NCBI RefSeq assembly: GCF_001499995.1 | Contig: NZ_LQIU01000018.1 | Span: 1 to 64,000 of the forward strand | Length of the DNA: 64,000 nt | Direction of reading: 5' to 3' | From: Mycobacterium sp. IS-1496 | GTDB taxonomy: Bacteria; Actinomycetota; Actinomycetes; Mycobacteriales; Mycobacteriaceae | Shown here: positions 45,542-54,269 of the stretch, in pieces | Numbering within the stretch: position 1 is the stretch's first letter | Layout: every line of letters begins with the position of its first letter | Translations under genes and position numbers: made by a program | The notes under the pieces: model-generated | What the model was told of the DNA's origin: nothing | The model's input: only the letters and a program-made list of their open reading frames with translations | The model's database searches: none

Positions 45542-46654
45542 TCAGTGGAATTCGATCACCTGACGGACGGCCTTGCCCTCGGCGAGCCGGTCCATACCGG
45601 TGTTGATCTCGTCCAGTGAGATCGTCGACGACACCAGTGTTTCCACCGGGAGGCGACCGGAGCGCCACAGCTCGACGAACCGCGGGATGTCCCGGGCCGG
45701 CACCGCCGACCCGAGGTAACTGCCGATCAGCGAGCGGCCCTCGGCGACGAAACCCAACGGCGACACCGAGATCCGCGCATCGGGGCGCGGGAGGCCGACG
45801 GTGATCGTGCGGCCGCCGGGAGCGGTGTGCGCGATCGCCGTCTCGAGCGCGGCGGGGTGGCCGACGGCCTCGATGACCACCTCGGCCTTGAGGGTGCGTT
45901 CGGCGGCCTCCTCCGGGGTGTAGGCGGCGTTGATGCCCATCGACCGGGCGCGGTCGAGTTTGTCCTCCAGTTGGTCGATGCCGACCACGTCGACGCCGTC
46001 GTGGGCCATGGCGGTGATGATCGCCGCCATCCCGACACCACCGAGGCCGACGACGAGGACCGTCTGACCGGGTTGCGGTCTGCCCACGTTGAGCACCGCG
46101 CCGCCGCCGGTGAGGACCGCGCAGCCCAACAGGGACGCCACCACCGGCGGGACCTCGGCCTCGACGGGCACCACCGAATGCCGGTCCACCACAGCGTGAG
46201 TCGCGAACCCCGAGACGCCGAGGTGGTGGTGTACCGGTCGGCCGTCGCGGTGCAGGCGGATGTCACCGTGCATGAGGGTGCCCGCGCTGTTGGCGGCGGT
46301 GCCCGGTTCGCAGGGTGTCAGACCGCCGGTGGCGCAGGCGGTGCAGTGGCCGCAGCGCGGCAGGAACGTCATGACGACCCGCTGACCCACGCGTAGGTCG
46401 GACCCGCCGGGACCGACCTCCTCGACGACCCCGGCGGCTTCGTGGCCGAGCAGCATGGGGACCGGCCGCACCCGATTGCCGTCGACGACCGAGAGATCCG
46501 AATGGCACAGTCCCGCGGCCTCGATCCGGACCAGCAGTTCGTCGGGGCCGGGCGGATCGAGCTGCAGTTCGGAGACGGTCAAGGGGACGGATTCGGCGAA
46601 GGGTCTCGGCCGGCCGATCTCTTCGAGGACGGCGCCGCGGATGGTGATCGTCAT
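45542..46654 (-). CDS. adhE1: Zinc-type alcohol dehydrogenase AdhE1 (Rv0162c-like)
   Basis: Zinc-dependent medium-chain alcohol dehydrogenase of the class III-like group, 370 aa from the ATG at 46654. Catalytic zinc ligands are C50 (GLCHSD), H71 with E72 (GHEAAG) and a later Cys in LLGCAVLTGGG. The structural zinc cysteines are in RCGHCTACATGGLTPC. The coenzyme motif is VVGLGGVGMAA. The position just upstream of Rv0163, Rv0164 and mce1R homologues supports the symbol. Substrate alcohol unknown. Confidence 0.9.
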   Translation of the reverse strand: MTITIRGAVLEEIGRPRPFAESVPLTVSELQLDPPGPDELLVRIEAAGLCHSDLSVVDGNRVRPVPMLLGHEAAGVVEEVGPGGSDLRVGQRVVMTFLPRCGHCTACATGGLTPCEPGTAANSAGTLMHGDIRLHRDGRPVHHHLGVSGFATHAVVDRHSVVPVEAEVPPVVASLLGCAVLTGGGAVLNVGRPQPGQTVLVVGLGGVGMAAIITAMAHDGVDVVGIDQLEDKLDRARSMGINAAYTPEEAAERTLKAEVVIEAVGHPAALETAIAHTAPGGRTITVGLPRPDARISVSPLGFVAEGRSLIGSYLGSAVPARDIPRFVELWRSGRLPVETLVSSTISLDEINTGMDRLAEGKAVRQVIEFH

Positions 46655-46689
46655 GCTCTCCAGACTGCCCCTACTGCGACACTGCAACC

Positions 46690-47121
46690 ATGCCCAGCGA
46701 GTTCAGCAGCGCGGATTTCCCGGTGCGGTGGCCGGTGACGACCCGGTGGACCGACAACGACATGTTCGGTCACCTCAACAACGCCGTGTACTACGCCCTG
46801 TTCGACACCGCGATCAACGGGTGGATCAACACCACGGTGGATGTCGACCCGGTGAGTGCGCCGTGGTTGGGAGTGGTCGCGGAATCGGGCTGCCGGTACT
46901 TCGCGGAGTTGAGGTTCCCGGACCCGCTGGTGGTCGGCCTGGCGGTGACGCGGCTGGGCAACAGCAGCGTCAGCTATCGCCTGGCGCTGTTCGAGCGCGA
47001 CGCGATGGAGGTCGCGGCGGTCGGGCATTGGGTGCACGTGTACGTCGACCGCGCGAACCGCCGCCCGGTGCCGATCCCCGAAGCGATCAGGTCGCTGCTG
47101 GAGACGGCGCGGGTCGAGTAG
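46690..47121 (+). CDS. Hotdog-fold thioesterase (Rv0163-like)
   Basis: Protein of 143 aa with the 4-hydroxybenzoyl-CoA thioesterase signature RWTDNDMFGHLNNAVYY (D22 to N31), including the catalytic Asp and the GHLNN segment. Probably hydrolyses an acyl-CoA thioester; the acyl group is unknown. It is divergent from adhE1 with only 35 bp between the starts and 16 bp ahead of the SRPBCC gene. Confidence 0.87.
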   Translation: MPSEFSSADFPVRWPVTTRWTDNDMFGHLNNAVYYALFDTAINGWINTTVDVDPVSAPWLGVVAESGCRYFAELRFPDPLVVGLAVTRLGNSSVSYRLALFERDAMEVAAVGHWVHVYVDRANRRPVPIPEAIRSLLETARVE

Positions 47122-47137
47122 TCGATATGCTCGCCCC

Positions 47138-47584
47138 ATGCCGCTCGTGAGCAAGACCGTCGAGGTCGAGGCGCCCGCCGAGGCCATCATGGCGATCGTC
47201 GCCGACTTCGAGAGGTTCCCGGAATGGAACCCGGAGATCAAAGGGTGCTGGATTCTCGCGCGCTATGACGACGGCAGGCCCAGCCAGCTGCGGCTCGACG
47301 TCGAGGTGCAGGGGCAGGCCGGCACGTTCATCAACGCCGTGTACTACCCCGGGGAGAACCAGATCTTCACGCTGCTGCAGCAGGGCGACCACTTCGACAA
47401 GCACGAGCAACGGTTCTCGGTGGTGTCCATCGGGGCGTCGTCGCTGCTGACGGTCGACATGGACGTCGAGACGAAACTGCCCATCCCGAAGCCCATGGTG
47501 AAGAAGGCGGTCGGCGAGACCCTCGATTACCTGGCCGACAACCTGAAGGCCCGGGCCGAACACCTGGGCGCGGGAAGCGCCTGA
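47138..47584 (+). CDS. SRPBCC family protein (Rv0164/TB18.5-like)
   Basis: Small lipid-binding-type protein of 148 aa with a START/polyketide-cyclase-like fold (VEVEAPAEAIMAIVADFERF and PEWNPEIKGC). The fold binds hydrophobic ligands in a central cavity; no enzyme residues are evident. The M. tuberculosis counterpart is known as TB18.5. It lies directly after the thioesterase gene and is convergent with mce1R. Confidence 0.88.
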   Translation: MPLVSKTVEVEAPAEAIMAIVADFERFPEWNPEIKGCWILARYDDGRPSQLRLDVEVQGQAGTFINAVYYPGENQIFTLLQQGDHFDKHEQRFSVVSIGASSLLTVDMDVETKLPIPKPMVKKAVGETLDYLADNLKARAEHLGAGSA

Positions 47585-47606
47585 TCGAAACCGCGTCGCG
47601 GCCCGA

Positions 47607-48296
47607 CTATCCCCAGAGCCCGATCTGCTCCAGCCGGACGATCAACCGATCCGCACCGTCGGCGAACTGCCCCGTCGTCAACCGCACCACCGTCTCCGCG
47701 TCACGCCTGCGCAGCGCGTCGATCAACTCCCGGTGACTGGCCACGGCCTCCGCCCCCCAACTCGGATCCGTCGCGTACAGCTGCGGAGGCAGATATCGCG
47801 CCACGTGCAGCAGGAACCACGCCAACTTGATCCGCCCGGAGGCATGGTTGAACGCCCGGTGGAACGCGAACTCCGCGAACGCCACCTCCTCGGCGTCCTC
47901 GTGCTCGACCGCGTCGGCCAGTGCGGAGTTGAGCTCGTCGAGTTCCTCGATCTGCGCTTGGCTGATCCGCTCGGTGGCCGCCTCCGCCAACTTCGCCGCG
48001 ATCGTCGCCTGCAGCCAGAAGATGTCCTCGATGTCCCCCCGCGTCATCGGCACCACGACGTGACCGCGGTGCGGCTCCAGCCGCACCATGCCCTCGCCGC
48101 GCAGCGTCCGAAGCGCCTCCCGCACCGGGGTGATGCTCACGCCGAGCTCCGCGGCCGTCTCGTCGAGCCGGATGAACGAGCCCGGCCGCAGTGATCCGGT
48201 CATGATCGCCGCACGTAGATGCCCGGCCACCTCGTCGGAGAGCTGTTCGCGGCGGCTGACGCGCCGCCTCGCCGGTCGTCGGACGGGGGCGTTCAC
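47607..48296 (-). CDS. mce1R: GntR-family repressor Mce1R
   Basis: FadR-type GntR regulator of 229 aa from a GTG. The winged helix-turn-helix is at about residues 15-85 (AAELGVSITPVREALRTL) and the C-terminal FCD all-helical effector domain follows (ATIAAKLAEAATERIS onwards). In M. tuberculosis Mce1R represses the adjacent mce1 operon. It is divergent from fadD5 across 134 bp that contains an AT-rich palindrome. Acyl-CoA or fatty acid is the expected effector type for this class. Confidence 0.92.
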   Translation of the reverse strand: MNAPVRRPARRRVSRREQLSDEVAGHLRAAIMTGSLRPGSFIRLDETAAELGVSITPVREALRTLRGEGMVRLEPHRGHVVVPMTRGDIEDIFWLQATIAAKLAEAATERISQAQIEELDELNSALADAVEHEDAEEVAFAEFAFHRAFNHASGRIKLAWFLLHVARYLPPQLYATDPSWGAEAVASHRELIDALRRRDAETVVRLTTGQFADGADRLIVRLEQIGLWG

Positions 48297-48378
48297 GGTG
48301 CTCTCCGGTTCTTCGGCGGGATCGAACGGGCTTGTCCACGAAGCGCCTTGGCCATAGTGTGACCGGGGCCATCCAATG

Positions 48379-48394
48379 TTTGATCAAATATCAA
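48379..48394. promoter_or_regulatory. Candidate Mce1R operator
   Basis: TTTGATCAAA (48379-48388) is a perfect palindrome, and TTGAT-CAAAT-ATCAA (48380-48394) is an overlapping inverted repeat. FadR-type regulators bind AT-rich palindromes of this kind. It lies 37 bp before the fadD5 start, within the mce1R/fadD5 divergent region. Confidence 0.55.
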
Positions 48395-48430
48395 CGACAC
48401 GCAACCCCGAGCCGATGGAGCAGACCGCCG

Positions 48431-50110
48431 TTGACCCCCCTGCCCGACGCCTCAGTGCACACCGAGCCCTCCGCCACGGAGCAGCCATACCTCGCGCGCA
48501 GGCAGAACTGGACCAACCAGCTCGCCCGGCACGCCCTCATGCAGCCCGCCGACACCGCGCTGCGGTTCATGGGCCGCACCACCACCTGGGGTGAACTCGA
48601 CGAGCGCGTCACCAAGCTGGCCGGAGCCCTGAGCCGTCGCGGCGTCGGCTTCGGCGACCGCGTGCTCATCCTCATGCTCAACCGGACCGAGTTCATCGAG
48701 TCGTTCCTGGCCGTCAACAAGCTCGGCGGGATCGCCGTCCCGGTGAACTTCCGCATGACGCCGCCGGAGATCGCCTTCCTCGTCAGCGACTGCGCCGCGA
48801 AGGTCGTCATCACCGAGGCCGTGCTGGCTCCCGTCGCCACGGCGGTCCGCGACCTCGACGCCACGCTCGAGACGGTGATCGTCGCCGGCGGCGCCACCGA
48901 GGACGGGATCCTCGGCTACGACGACCTGATCGCCGAGCCCGGCGAGGCGCCCGCGCCGGTGGACATCCCCAACGACGCACCCGCGCTGATCATGTACACC
49001 TCGGGAACCACCGGCCGCCCCAAAGGCGCGGTGCTCACCCACGTCAACATCGCCGGGCAGGCGATGACGTTCCTGTTCACCAACGGCGTCGACCTCAACC
49101 ACGACGTCGGCTTCATCGGGGTGCCGCTGTTCCACATCGCCGGCATCGGAAACACCATCGTCGGCCTGTTGCTCGGCCGTCCGACCGTCCTCTACCCGCT
49201 CGGGGCGTTCGACCCCGGCGCCCTGCTCGACGTACTCGCCGAAGAGAAGGTCACCGGCATCTTCCTGGTGCCCGCGCAGTGGCAGGCGGTGTGCGCGGCG
49301 CAGCGGGCCGACCCCCGTGACCTCAAACTGCGCGTGCTGTCCTGGGGCGCCGCACCCGCGTCCGACACCCTGCTGCGCGACATGGCCGAGACGTTTCCCG
49401 GCGCGCAGATCCTCGCCGCGTTCGGCCAGACCGAGATGTCGCCGGTGACCTGCATGCTGTTGGGTGAGGACGCGCTGCGCAAACTCGGCTCCGTGGGCAA
49501 GGTGATCCCCACCGTCGCCGCGCGCATCGTCGACGAGGACATGAACGACGTCCCGGTCGGCCAGGTCGGCGAGATCGTGTACCGGGCACCGACCCTGATG
49601 GCCGGCTACTGGAACAACCCGAAGGCGACGGCCGAGGCGTTCGAGGGCGGCTGGTTCCATTCCGGCGACCTGGTCCGTCAGGACGAGGACGGCTACATCT
49701 GGGTCGTCGACCGCAAGAAGGACATGATCATCTCGGGCGGCGAGAACATCTACTGCGCCGAGGTCGAGAACGTGTTGGCCGCCCACCCGGCGATCGCCGA
49801 GGTGGCCGTCATCGGACGCAGCCACGAGAAGTGGGGTGAGGTCCCGGTCGCCATCGCGGCGGTACGGGGCGGCGTGGACGCGGCCAGGCAGCCGGCGCTG
49901 TCGCTGGCCGATCTGGACGCGTTCCTGACCGAACGTTTGGCCCGGTACAAGCACCCCAAGGCGCTCGAGATCGTCGACGCGCTGCCGCGCAACCCCGCCG
50001 GCAAGGTCCTCAAGACAGAGCTACGCCAGCGGTACGCAGGCCCGCAACCGATTGACGCCGGCGAAAGTGCCACTGCGCCAACGGGTTCGGCCTCGGGTTC
50101 CGGCGGTTAG
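48431..50110 (+). CDS. fadD5: Fatty-acid-CoA ligase FadD5
   Basis: Acyl-CoA synthetase of 559 aa, first gene of the mce1 operon. The ATP-binding motif is MYTSGTTGRPKGAVLTH (Y189), followed by FGQTEMSP, the hinge DRKKDMIISGGENIY and the catalytic Lys region NPAGKVLKTELR near the C-terminus. The TTG at 48431 has a GGAG site; a GTG at 48455 is an alternative. Known in M. tuberculosis to help recycle fatty acids, consistent with activation of lipids imported by Mce1. Confidence 0.92.
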   Translation: MTPLPDASVHTEPSATEQPYLARRQNWTNQLARHALMQPADTALRFMGRTTTWGELDERVTKLAGALSRRGVGFGDRVLILMLNRTEFIESFLAVNKLGGIAVPVNFRMTPPEIAFLVSDCAAKVVITEAVLAPVATAVRDLDATLETVIVAGGATEDGILGYDDLIAEPGEAPAPVDIPNDAPALIMYTSGTTGRPKGAVLTHVNIAGQAMTFLFTNGVDLNHDVGFIGVPLFHIAGIGNTIVGLLLGRPTVLYPLGAFDPGALLDVLAEEKVTGIFLVPAQWQAVCAAQRADPRDLKLRVLSWGAAPASDTLLRDMAETFPGAQILAAFGQTEMSPVTCMLLGEDALRKLGSVGKVIPTVAARIVDEDMNDVPVGQVGEIVYRAPTLMAGYWNNPKATAEAFEGGWFHSGDLVRQDEDGYIWVVDRKKDMIISGGENIYCAEVENVLAAHPAIAEVAVIGRSHEKWGEVPVAIAAVRGGVDAARQPALSLADLDAFLTERLARYKHPKALEIVDALPRNPAGKVLKTELRQRYAGPQPIDAGESATAPTGSASGSGG

Positions 50111-50322
50111 CGAATGGGGGCGGGTTTGCTAACGGTTGGACGCTCAATACTGCCGATGCGGTGCACGGCCGGAGAACCATCGGGTACAGTCCTGTGGTCT
50201 CACTTACTACCCAGGAGTAGGGAGACAGTCGTCACTAGGGTCGGGATGGGGCAAGGAGGCGGCGTGCGACAGGTTCTGCCGTTGCGCCACGGGGTTGACG
50301 GTTCCGGCACGGGAGTGCACGC
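50111..50322 (+). promoter_or_regulatory. fadD5-yrbE1A intergenic region
   Basis: A 212-bp gap inside the mce1 operon, where an internal promoter has been reported in M. tuberculosis. Here it contains AT-richer stretches with -10-like hexamers AATACT and TACAGT (GGGTACAGTC), but no convincing -35 partner. No credible gene was found in it. Confidence 0.4.
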
Positions 50323-51123
50323 GTGACCGCCTCCAACGGCGGGCTGACGGGATACGTACGCGATCAGGTGAGGCCGGGGCTCGAAGCCGTCGGCGGCTTC
50401 GTCCGGATGTGCGTGCTGACGGGCAAGGCGCTGTTCCGGTCGCCGTTCCAGTGGCGCGAGTTCATCCTGCAGGCCTGGTTCCTGTTCCGGGTGTCGTTCC
50501 TGCCCACGGTCGCGGTCTCCGTGCCGCTGACCGTGCTCATCATCTTCACGCTGAACATCCTGCTCGCGGAGTTCGGCGCCGCCGACGTCTCCGGCGCGGG
50601 CGCCGCCCTCGGTGCGGTCACCCAGCTCGGGCCACTGGTCACGGTGCTCGTGGTGGCCGGCGCCGGGTCCACCGCCATCTGCGCGGACCTCGGCGCACGC
50701 ACCATCCGGGAGGAGATCGACGCCCTCGAGGTGCTCGGCATCGATCCCATCCACCGATTGGTGGTCCCGCGCGTGATCGCCTCGACCTTCGTCGCACTGC
50801 TGCTCAACGGCGCGGTCATCACCATCGGCCTGGTCGGCGGCTTCATCTTCGGCGTCTACATCCAGAACGTCTCCGCGGGCGCCTACGTCTCCACGCTTAC
50901 GCTGGTGACCGGCCTGCCCGAGGTGCTGATCTCCGTCGTCAAGGCCACCACGTTCGGCCTCATCGCCGGGTTGGTCGGGTGCTACCGGGGACTGACCGTG
51001 GGCGGCGGCGCCAAGGGCGTCGGTACCGGCGTGAACGAGACCCTGGTGCTCTGCGTCGTCGCGCTGTTCGCGGTCAACGTGGTGCTCACGACCATCGGCG
51101 TGCGGTTCGGAACGGGGCGCTGA
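50323..51123 (+). CDS. yrbE1A: Mce1 transporter permease YrbE1A
   Basis: MlaE-family integral membrane permease of the Mce1 lipid importer, 266 aa from a GTG. Five to six transmembrane segments are seen. The family's cytoplasmic helix motif EEIDALEVLGIDPIHRLVVP, thought to contact the ATPase (MceG, encoded elsewhere), is complete. It is followed by yrbE1B after 1 bp, and the two proteins probably form the heterodimeric channel. Confidence 0.95.
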   Translation: MTASNGGLTGYVRDQVRPGLEAVGGFVRMCVLTGKALFRSPFQWREFILQAWFLFRVSFLPTVAVSVPLTVLIIFTLNILLAEFGAADVSGAGAALGAVTQLGPLVTVLVVAGAGSTAICADLGARTIREEIDALEVLGIDPIHRLVVPRVIASTFVALLLNGAVITIGLVGGFIFGVYIQNVSAGAYVSTLTLVTGLPEVLISVVKATTFGLIAGLVGCYRGLTVGGGAKGVGTGVNETLVLCVVALFAVNVVLTTIGVRFGTGR

Positions 51124-51124
51124 C

Positions 51125-52018
51125 ATGGCAACCACATCACAGTCGAACACCAACACCGGCACCGTCCTGCGGCAGCGCTTCCCCCGCGGTTACGCCCGTG
51201 CGGAGAAGCTCGTCGCGGCGCCGTCACGTGGTCTGGACAGCGTCGGCCACGTCGCGTGGTTCGTCGTCACCGCTGTCGGCTCGATCGGCCACGCCCTGCG
51301 GTACTACCGCAAGGAGGTGCTCCGGCTGATCGCCGAGATCGGCATGGGCACCGGCGCGATGGCCGTCATCGGCGGCACCGTCGCGATCGTCGGGTTCGTC
51401 ACCCTCTCGGGCGGTTCGCTGATCGCGATCCAGGGTTTCGCCTCGCTGGGCAACATCGGCGTCGAGGCGTTCACCGGATTCTTCGCCGCACTGGTCAACG
51501 TGCGCATCGCCGCACCCGTGGTCTCCGGTCAGGCCCTGGCCGCGACCGTGGGCGCCGGCGCCACCGCCGAACTCGGCGCCATGCGCATCAGCGAGGAGAT
51601 CGACGCCCTCGAGGTGATGGGGATCAAATCGATCTCCTACCTGGTGTCGACGCGCATCATGGCCGGCTTCATCGTCATCATCCCGCTCTACGCGATGGCG
51701 ATCATCATGAGCTTCCTGTCGGCGCAGGTCACCACGACGCTGTTCTACGGGCAGTCGACCGGTACCTACGACCACTACTTCCGCACGTTCCTGCGACCCG
51801 ACGACGTCGCATGGTCGTTCGTGCAGGCGATCATCATCTCGATCATCGTCATGCTCAATCACTGCTACTACGGCTACTACGCCAGTGGCGGACCGGTGGG
51901 TGTCGGTGAGGCGGTCGGCCGCTCGATGCGGGCCTCGCTCATCGCGATCGTGCTGGTGGTCCTGTTGGCCTCGTTGGCGCTCTACGGCACCGACCCGAAC
52001 TTCAACCTCACGGTGTAG
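51125..52018 (+). CDS. yrbE1B: Mce1 transporter permease YrbE1B
   Basis: Second MlaE-type permease, 297 aa. The ATPase-contact motif reads SEEIDALEVMGIKSISYLV. It has a longer N-terminal cytoplasmic extension (about 60 residues, RGYARAEKLVAAPSRGLDSV) than YrbE1A and about five membrane segments. It partners YrbE1A and is followed by mce1A after 2 bp. Confidence 0.95.
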   Translation: MATTSQSNTNTGTVLRQRFPRGYARAEKLVAAPSRGLDSVGHVAWFVVTAVGSIGHALRYYRKEVLRLIAEIGMGTGAMAVIGGTVAIVGFVTLSGGSLIAIQGFASLGNIGVEAFTGFFAALVNVRIAAPVVSGQALAATVGAGATAELGAMRISEEIDALEVMGIKSISYLVSTRIMAGFIVIIPLYAMAIIMSFLSAQVTTTLFYGQSTGTYDHYFRTFLRPDDVAWSFVQAIIISIIVMLNHCYYGYYASGGPVGVGEAVGRSMRASLIAIVLVVLLASLALYGTDPNFNLTV

Positions 52019-52020
52019 CC

Positions 52021-53241
52021 ATGGCCGAGCCGAACTCACCCGTCAACAAGCCCCGCACGCCGCCGTACAAGATCGCGGGCCTCGTCCTCCTCGTGGTGTT
52101 CCTGGTGATCGCGACGCTGGTCGCGTTCCAGTTCCGCGGCGACTTCGCCCCACGCGAGAAGCTGACGATGATGGCCGCCCGCGCCGGCCTTAACCTCGAC
52201 CCAGGTACCAAGGTCACCTACAACGGTGTGGAGATCGGCCGCGTCGCCGAGGTCAACGCCGTCAGCGTCGGCGACGAGCCCCGGGCCAGGATCACGCTCG
52301 AGGTCGAGCCGAAGTACATCGAGCTCATCCCGGCCAACGTCAACGCGGAGATCTCGGCGACCACGGTGTTCGGCAACAAGTACGTGTCGTTCTCGTCGCC
52401 GCCCGACCCGGTCGCGCAGCGGATCAAGACCACCGACGTCATCGACGTGACGAGCGTGACGACGGAGTTCAACACGCTGTTCGAGACCGTGGTGTCGGTG
52501 GCCGAAAAGGTGGACCCGGTCAAGCTGAACCAGACCCTGACCGCGACCGCGCAGGCGCTGGACGGGCTCGGCGACCGCTTCGGTGAGTCGATCGTCAACG
52601 GCAACACGATCCTGGCCGACCTCAACCCGCAGATGCCGCAGATCCGGCGGGACGTCCGCGGGCTGGCCGACCTCGGTGAGGTGTACTCCAACGCCGCCCC
52701 CGACCTGTTCGACGGGCTGGAGAACGCGGTGACCACGGCCCGCACGCTCAACGAGCAGCGCGGCAACCTCGATCAGGCGCTCATCGCGGCGGTCGGATTC
52801 GGCAACACCGGCGGTGAGGTGTTCGAACGCGGCGGCCCGTACCTGGTCCGCGGCGCCGAGGACCTCATCCCGACGAGCGCGCTGCTCGACGAGTACAGCC
52901 CCGCGCTGTTCTGCACGATCCGCAACTTCCACGACGTGGAGCCCAAGATCGCCTCGTCGCTGGGCGGCAACGGCTATTCGCTCAACACCCACTCCGAGGT
53001 GCTCGGCGCGGGCAACCCCTACGTGTATCCGGACAACCTGCCCCGGGTGAACGCCAAGGGTGGTCCGGAGGGCCGTCCCGGTTGCTGGCAACCGGTCACC
53101 CGCGATCTGTGGCCGGCCCCGTACCTGGTGGCCGACACCGGCGCCTCGATCGCGCCGTACAACCATCTCGAACTCGGCCAGCCGATCGCCATCGAATACG
53201 TCTGGGGACGCCAGATCGGGGAGAACACGATCAACCCATGA
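52021..53241 (+). CDS. mce1A: Mce1A, MlaD-domain envelope lipid-transport subunit
   Basis: First Mce subunit, 406 aa, anchored by one helix (residues 17-37). The MlaD domain at about 40-120 shows LNLDPGTKVTYNGVEIGRVA, followed by a long helical domain (about 140-270, FNTLFETVVSVAEKVDPVKL). These subunits form a hexameric ring and tube across the periplasm. It is shorter than M. tuberculosis Mce1A (454 aa), the difference lying in the C-terminal tail. The stop overlaps the mce1B ATG. Confidence 0.94.
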   Translation: MAEPNSPVNKPRTPPYKIAGLVLLVVFLVIATLVAFQFRGDFAPREKLTMMAARAGLNLDPGTKVTYNGVEIGRVAEVNAVSVGDEPRARITLEVEPKYIELIPANVNAEISATTVFGNKYVSFSSPPDPVAQRIKTTDVIDVTSVTTEFNTLFETVVSVAEKVDPVKLNQTLTATAQALDGLGDRFGESIVNGNTILADLNPQMPQIRRDVRGLADLGEVYSNAAPDLFDGLENAVTTARTLNEQRGNLDQALIAAVGFGNTGGEVFERGGPYLVRGAEDLIPTSALLDEYSPALFCTIRNFHDVEPKIASSLGGNGYSLNTHSEVLGAGNPYVYPDNLPRVNAKGGPEGRPGCWQPVTRDLWPAPYLVADTGASIAPYNHLELGQPIAIEYVWGRQIGENTINP

Positions 53242-54269
53242 AAATCACCGGTACCGCCCTCAAACTCGGCGCCTTCTCGCTGGTGCTGCTGCTGTTCACC
53301 GCGATCATCATCGTGGTGTTCGGTCAGATGCGTTTCGATCGCACCACCGGCTATTCGGCGATCTTCACCAACTCCAGCGGCCTGCGGCCCGGACAGTTCG
53401 TCCGTGCCTCCGGCGTCGAGGTCGGCAAGGTCTCCAAGATCGAGCTGATCGAAGGTGGCAGCCGGGTCAAGGTCGACTTCAAGGTCGACCGGTCCCTGCC
53501 CCTGTTCGACGAGTCCACCGCATCGGTGCGCTACCTCAACCTGATCGGCGACCGCTACCTCGAACTCAAGCGCGGCGACAGCGATCGCAAGATGCCCGCC
53601 GGCGGCACCATCCCGGTCGAACGCACCGAACCCGCGCTGGACCTCGACGCGCTCATCGGCGGATTCCGCCCGCTGTTCCGCGCGCTCGACCCGGAGAAGG
53701 TCAACAACATCGCCAGGTCGATCATCACGGTCTTCCAGGGTCAGGGCGGCACCATCAACGACATCCTCGACCAGACCGCGTCGCTGACGTCGGCGCTGGC
53801 CGATCGCGACCAGGCGATCGGTGAGGTGATCCGCAATCTCAACACCGTGCTCGACACCACCGTCAGGCACCAGGAGCAGTTCGACGAGACGCTGGTGAAC
53901 TTCGAGAGGCTCATCACCGGTCTGAAGAACCGCGCCGACCCGATCGCGACGTCGGTCGCCGACATCAGCGACGCCGCGGGCACCGTGGCCGACCTGCTCG
54001 CCGAGAACCGGCCGTTGCTGCAGGACACGATCGGCTACCTGGAGGCCACCCAGCAGCCGCTGGTCGACCAGAAGGATCAGCTCAATGACATCCTCGTCCG
54101 GTTGCCGAACGCGTTGAAGATCATCGGCCGCGCCGGCGGCGTGTACGGCGACTTCTTCAACTTCTACGCCTGCGACGTGACGCTCAAGCTCAACGGCCTG
54201 CAGCCGGGTGGGCCGGTGCGCACCGTCAAGGTCTGGGGTCAGCCCACGGGTAGGTGCACGCCGCAATGA
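53238..54269 (+). CDS. mce1B: Mce1B, MlaD-domain lipid-transport subunit
   Basis: Mce subunit of 343 aa, membrane-anchored by a helix at about residues 8-28 (LKLGAFSLVLLLFTAIIIVV). The MlaD domain reads SSGLRPGQFVRASGVEVGKV. A coiled/helical region with DQAIGEVIRNLNTVLDTTVR follows. Overlaps both neighbours by 4 bp (ATGA), so translation is coupled through the subunits. It is one of six distinct Mce proteins expected in a heterohexamer. Confidence 0.94.
   Translation: MKITGTALKLGAFSLVLLLFTAIIIVVFGQMRFDRTTGYSAIFTNSSGLRPGQFVRASGVEVGKVSKIELIEGGSRVKVDFKVDRSLPLFDESTASVRYLNLIGDRYLELKRGDSDRKMPAGGTIPVERTEPALDLDALIGGFRPLFRALDPEKVNNIARSIITVFQGQGGTINDILDQTASLTSALADRDQAIGEVIRNLNTVLDTTVRHQEQFDETLVNFERLITGLKNRADPIATSVADISDAAGTVADLLAENRPLLQDTIGYLEATQQPLVDQKDQLNDILVRLPNALKIIGRAGGVYGDFFNFYACDVTLKLNGLQPGGPVRTVKVWGQPTGRCTPQ

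Noticed and set aside
50114..50326. Small frame of 70 codons between fadD5 and yrbE1A
   Set aside because: No ribosome site or recognisable sequence, and it overlaps the yrbE1A start; more likely leader or promoter DNA.
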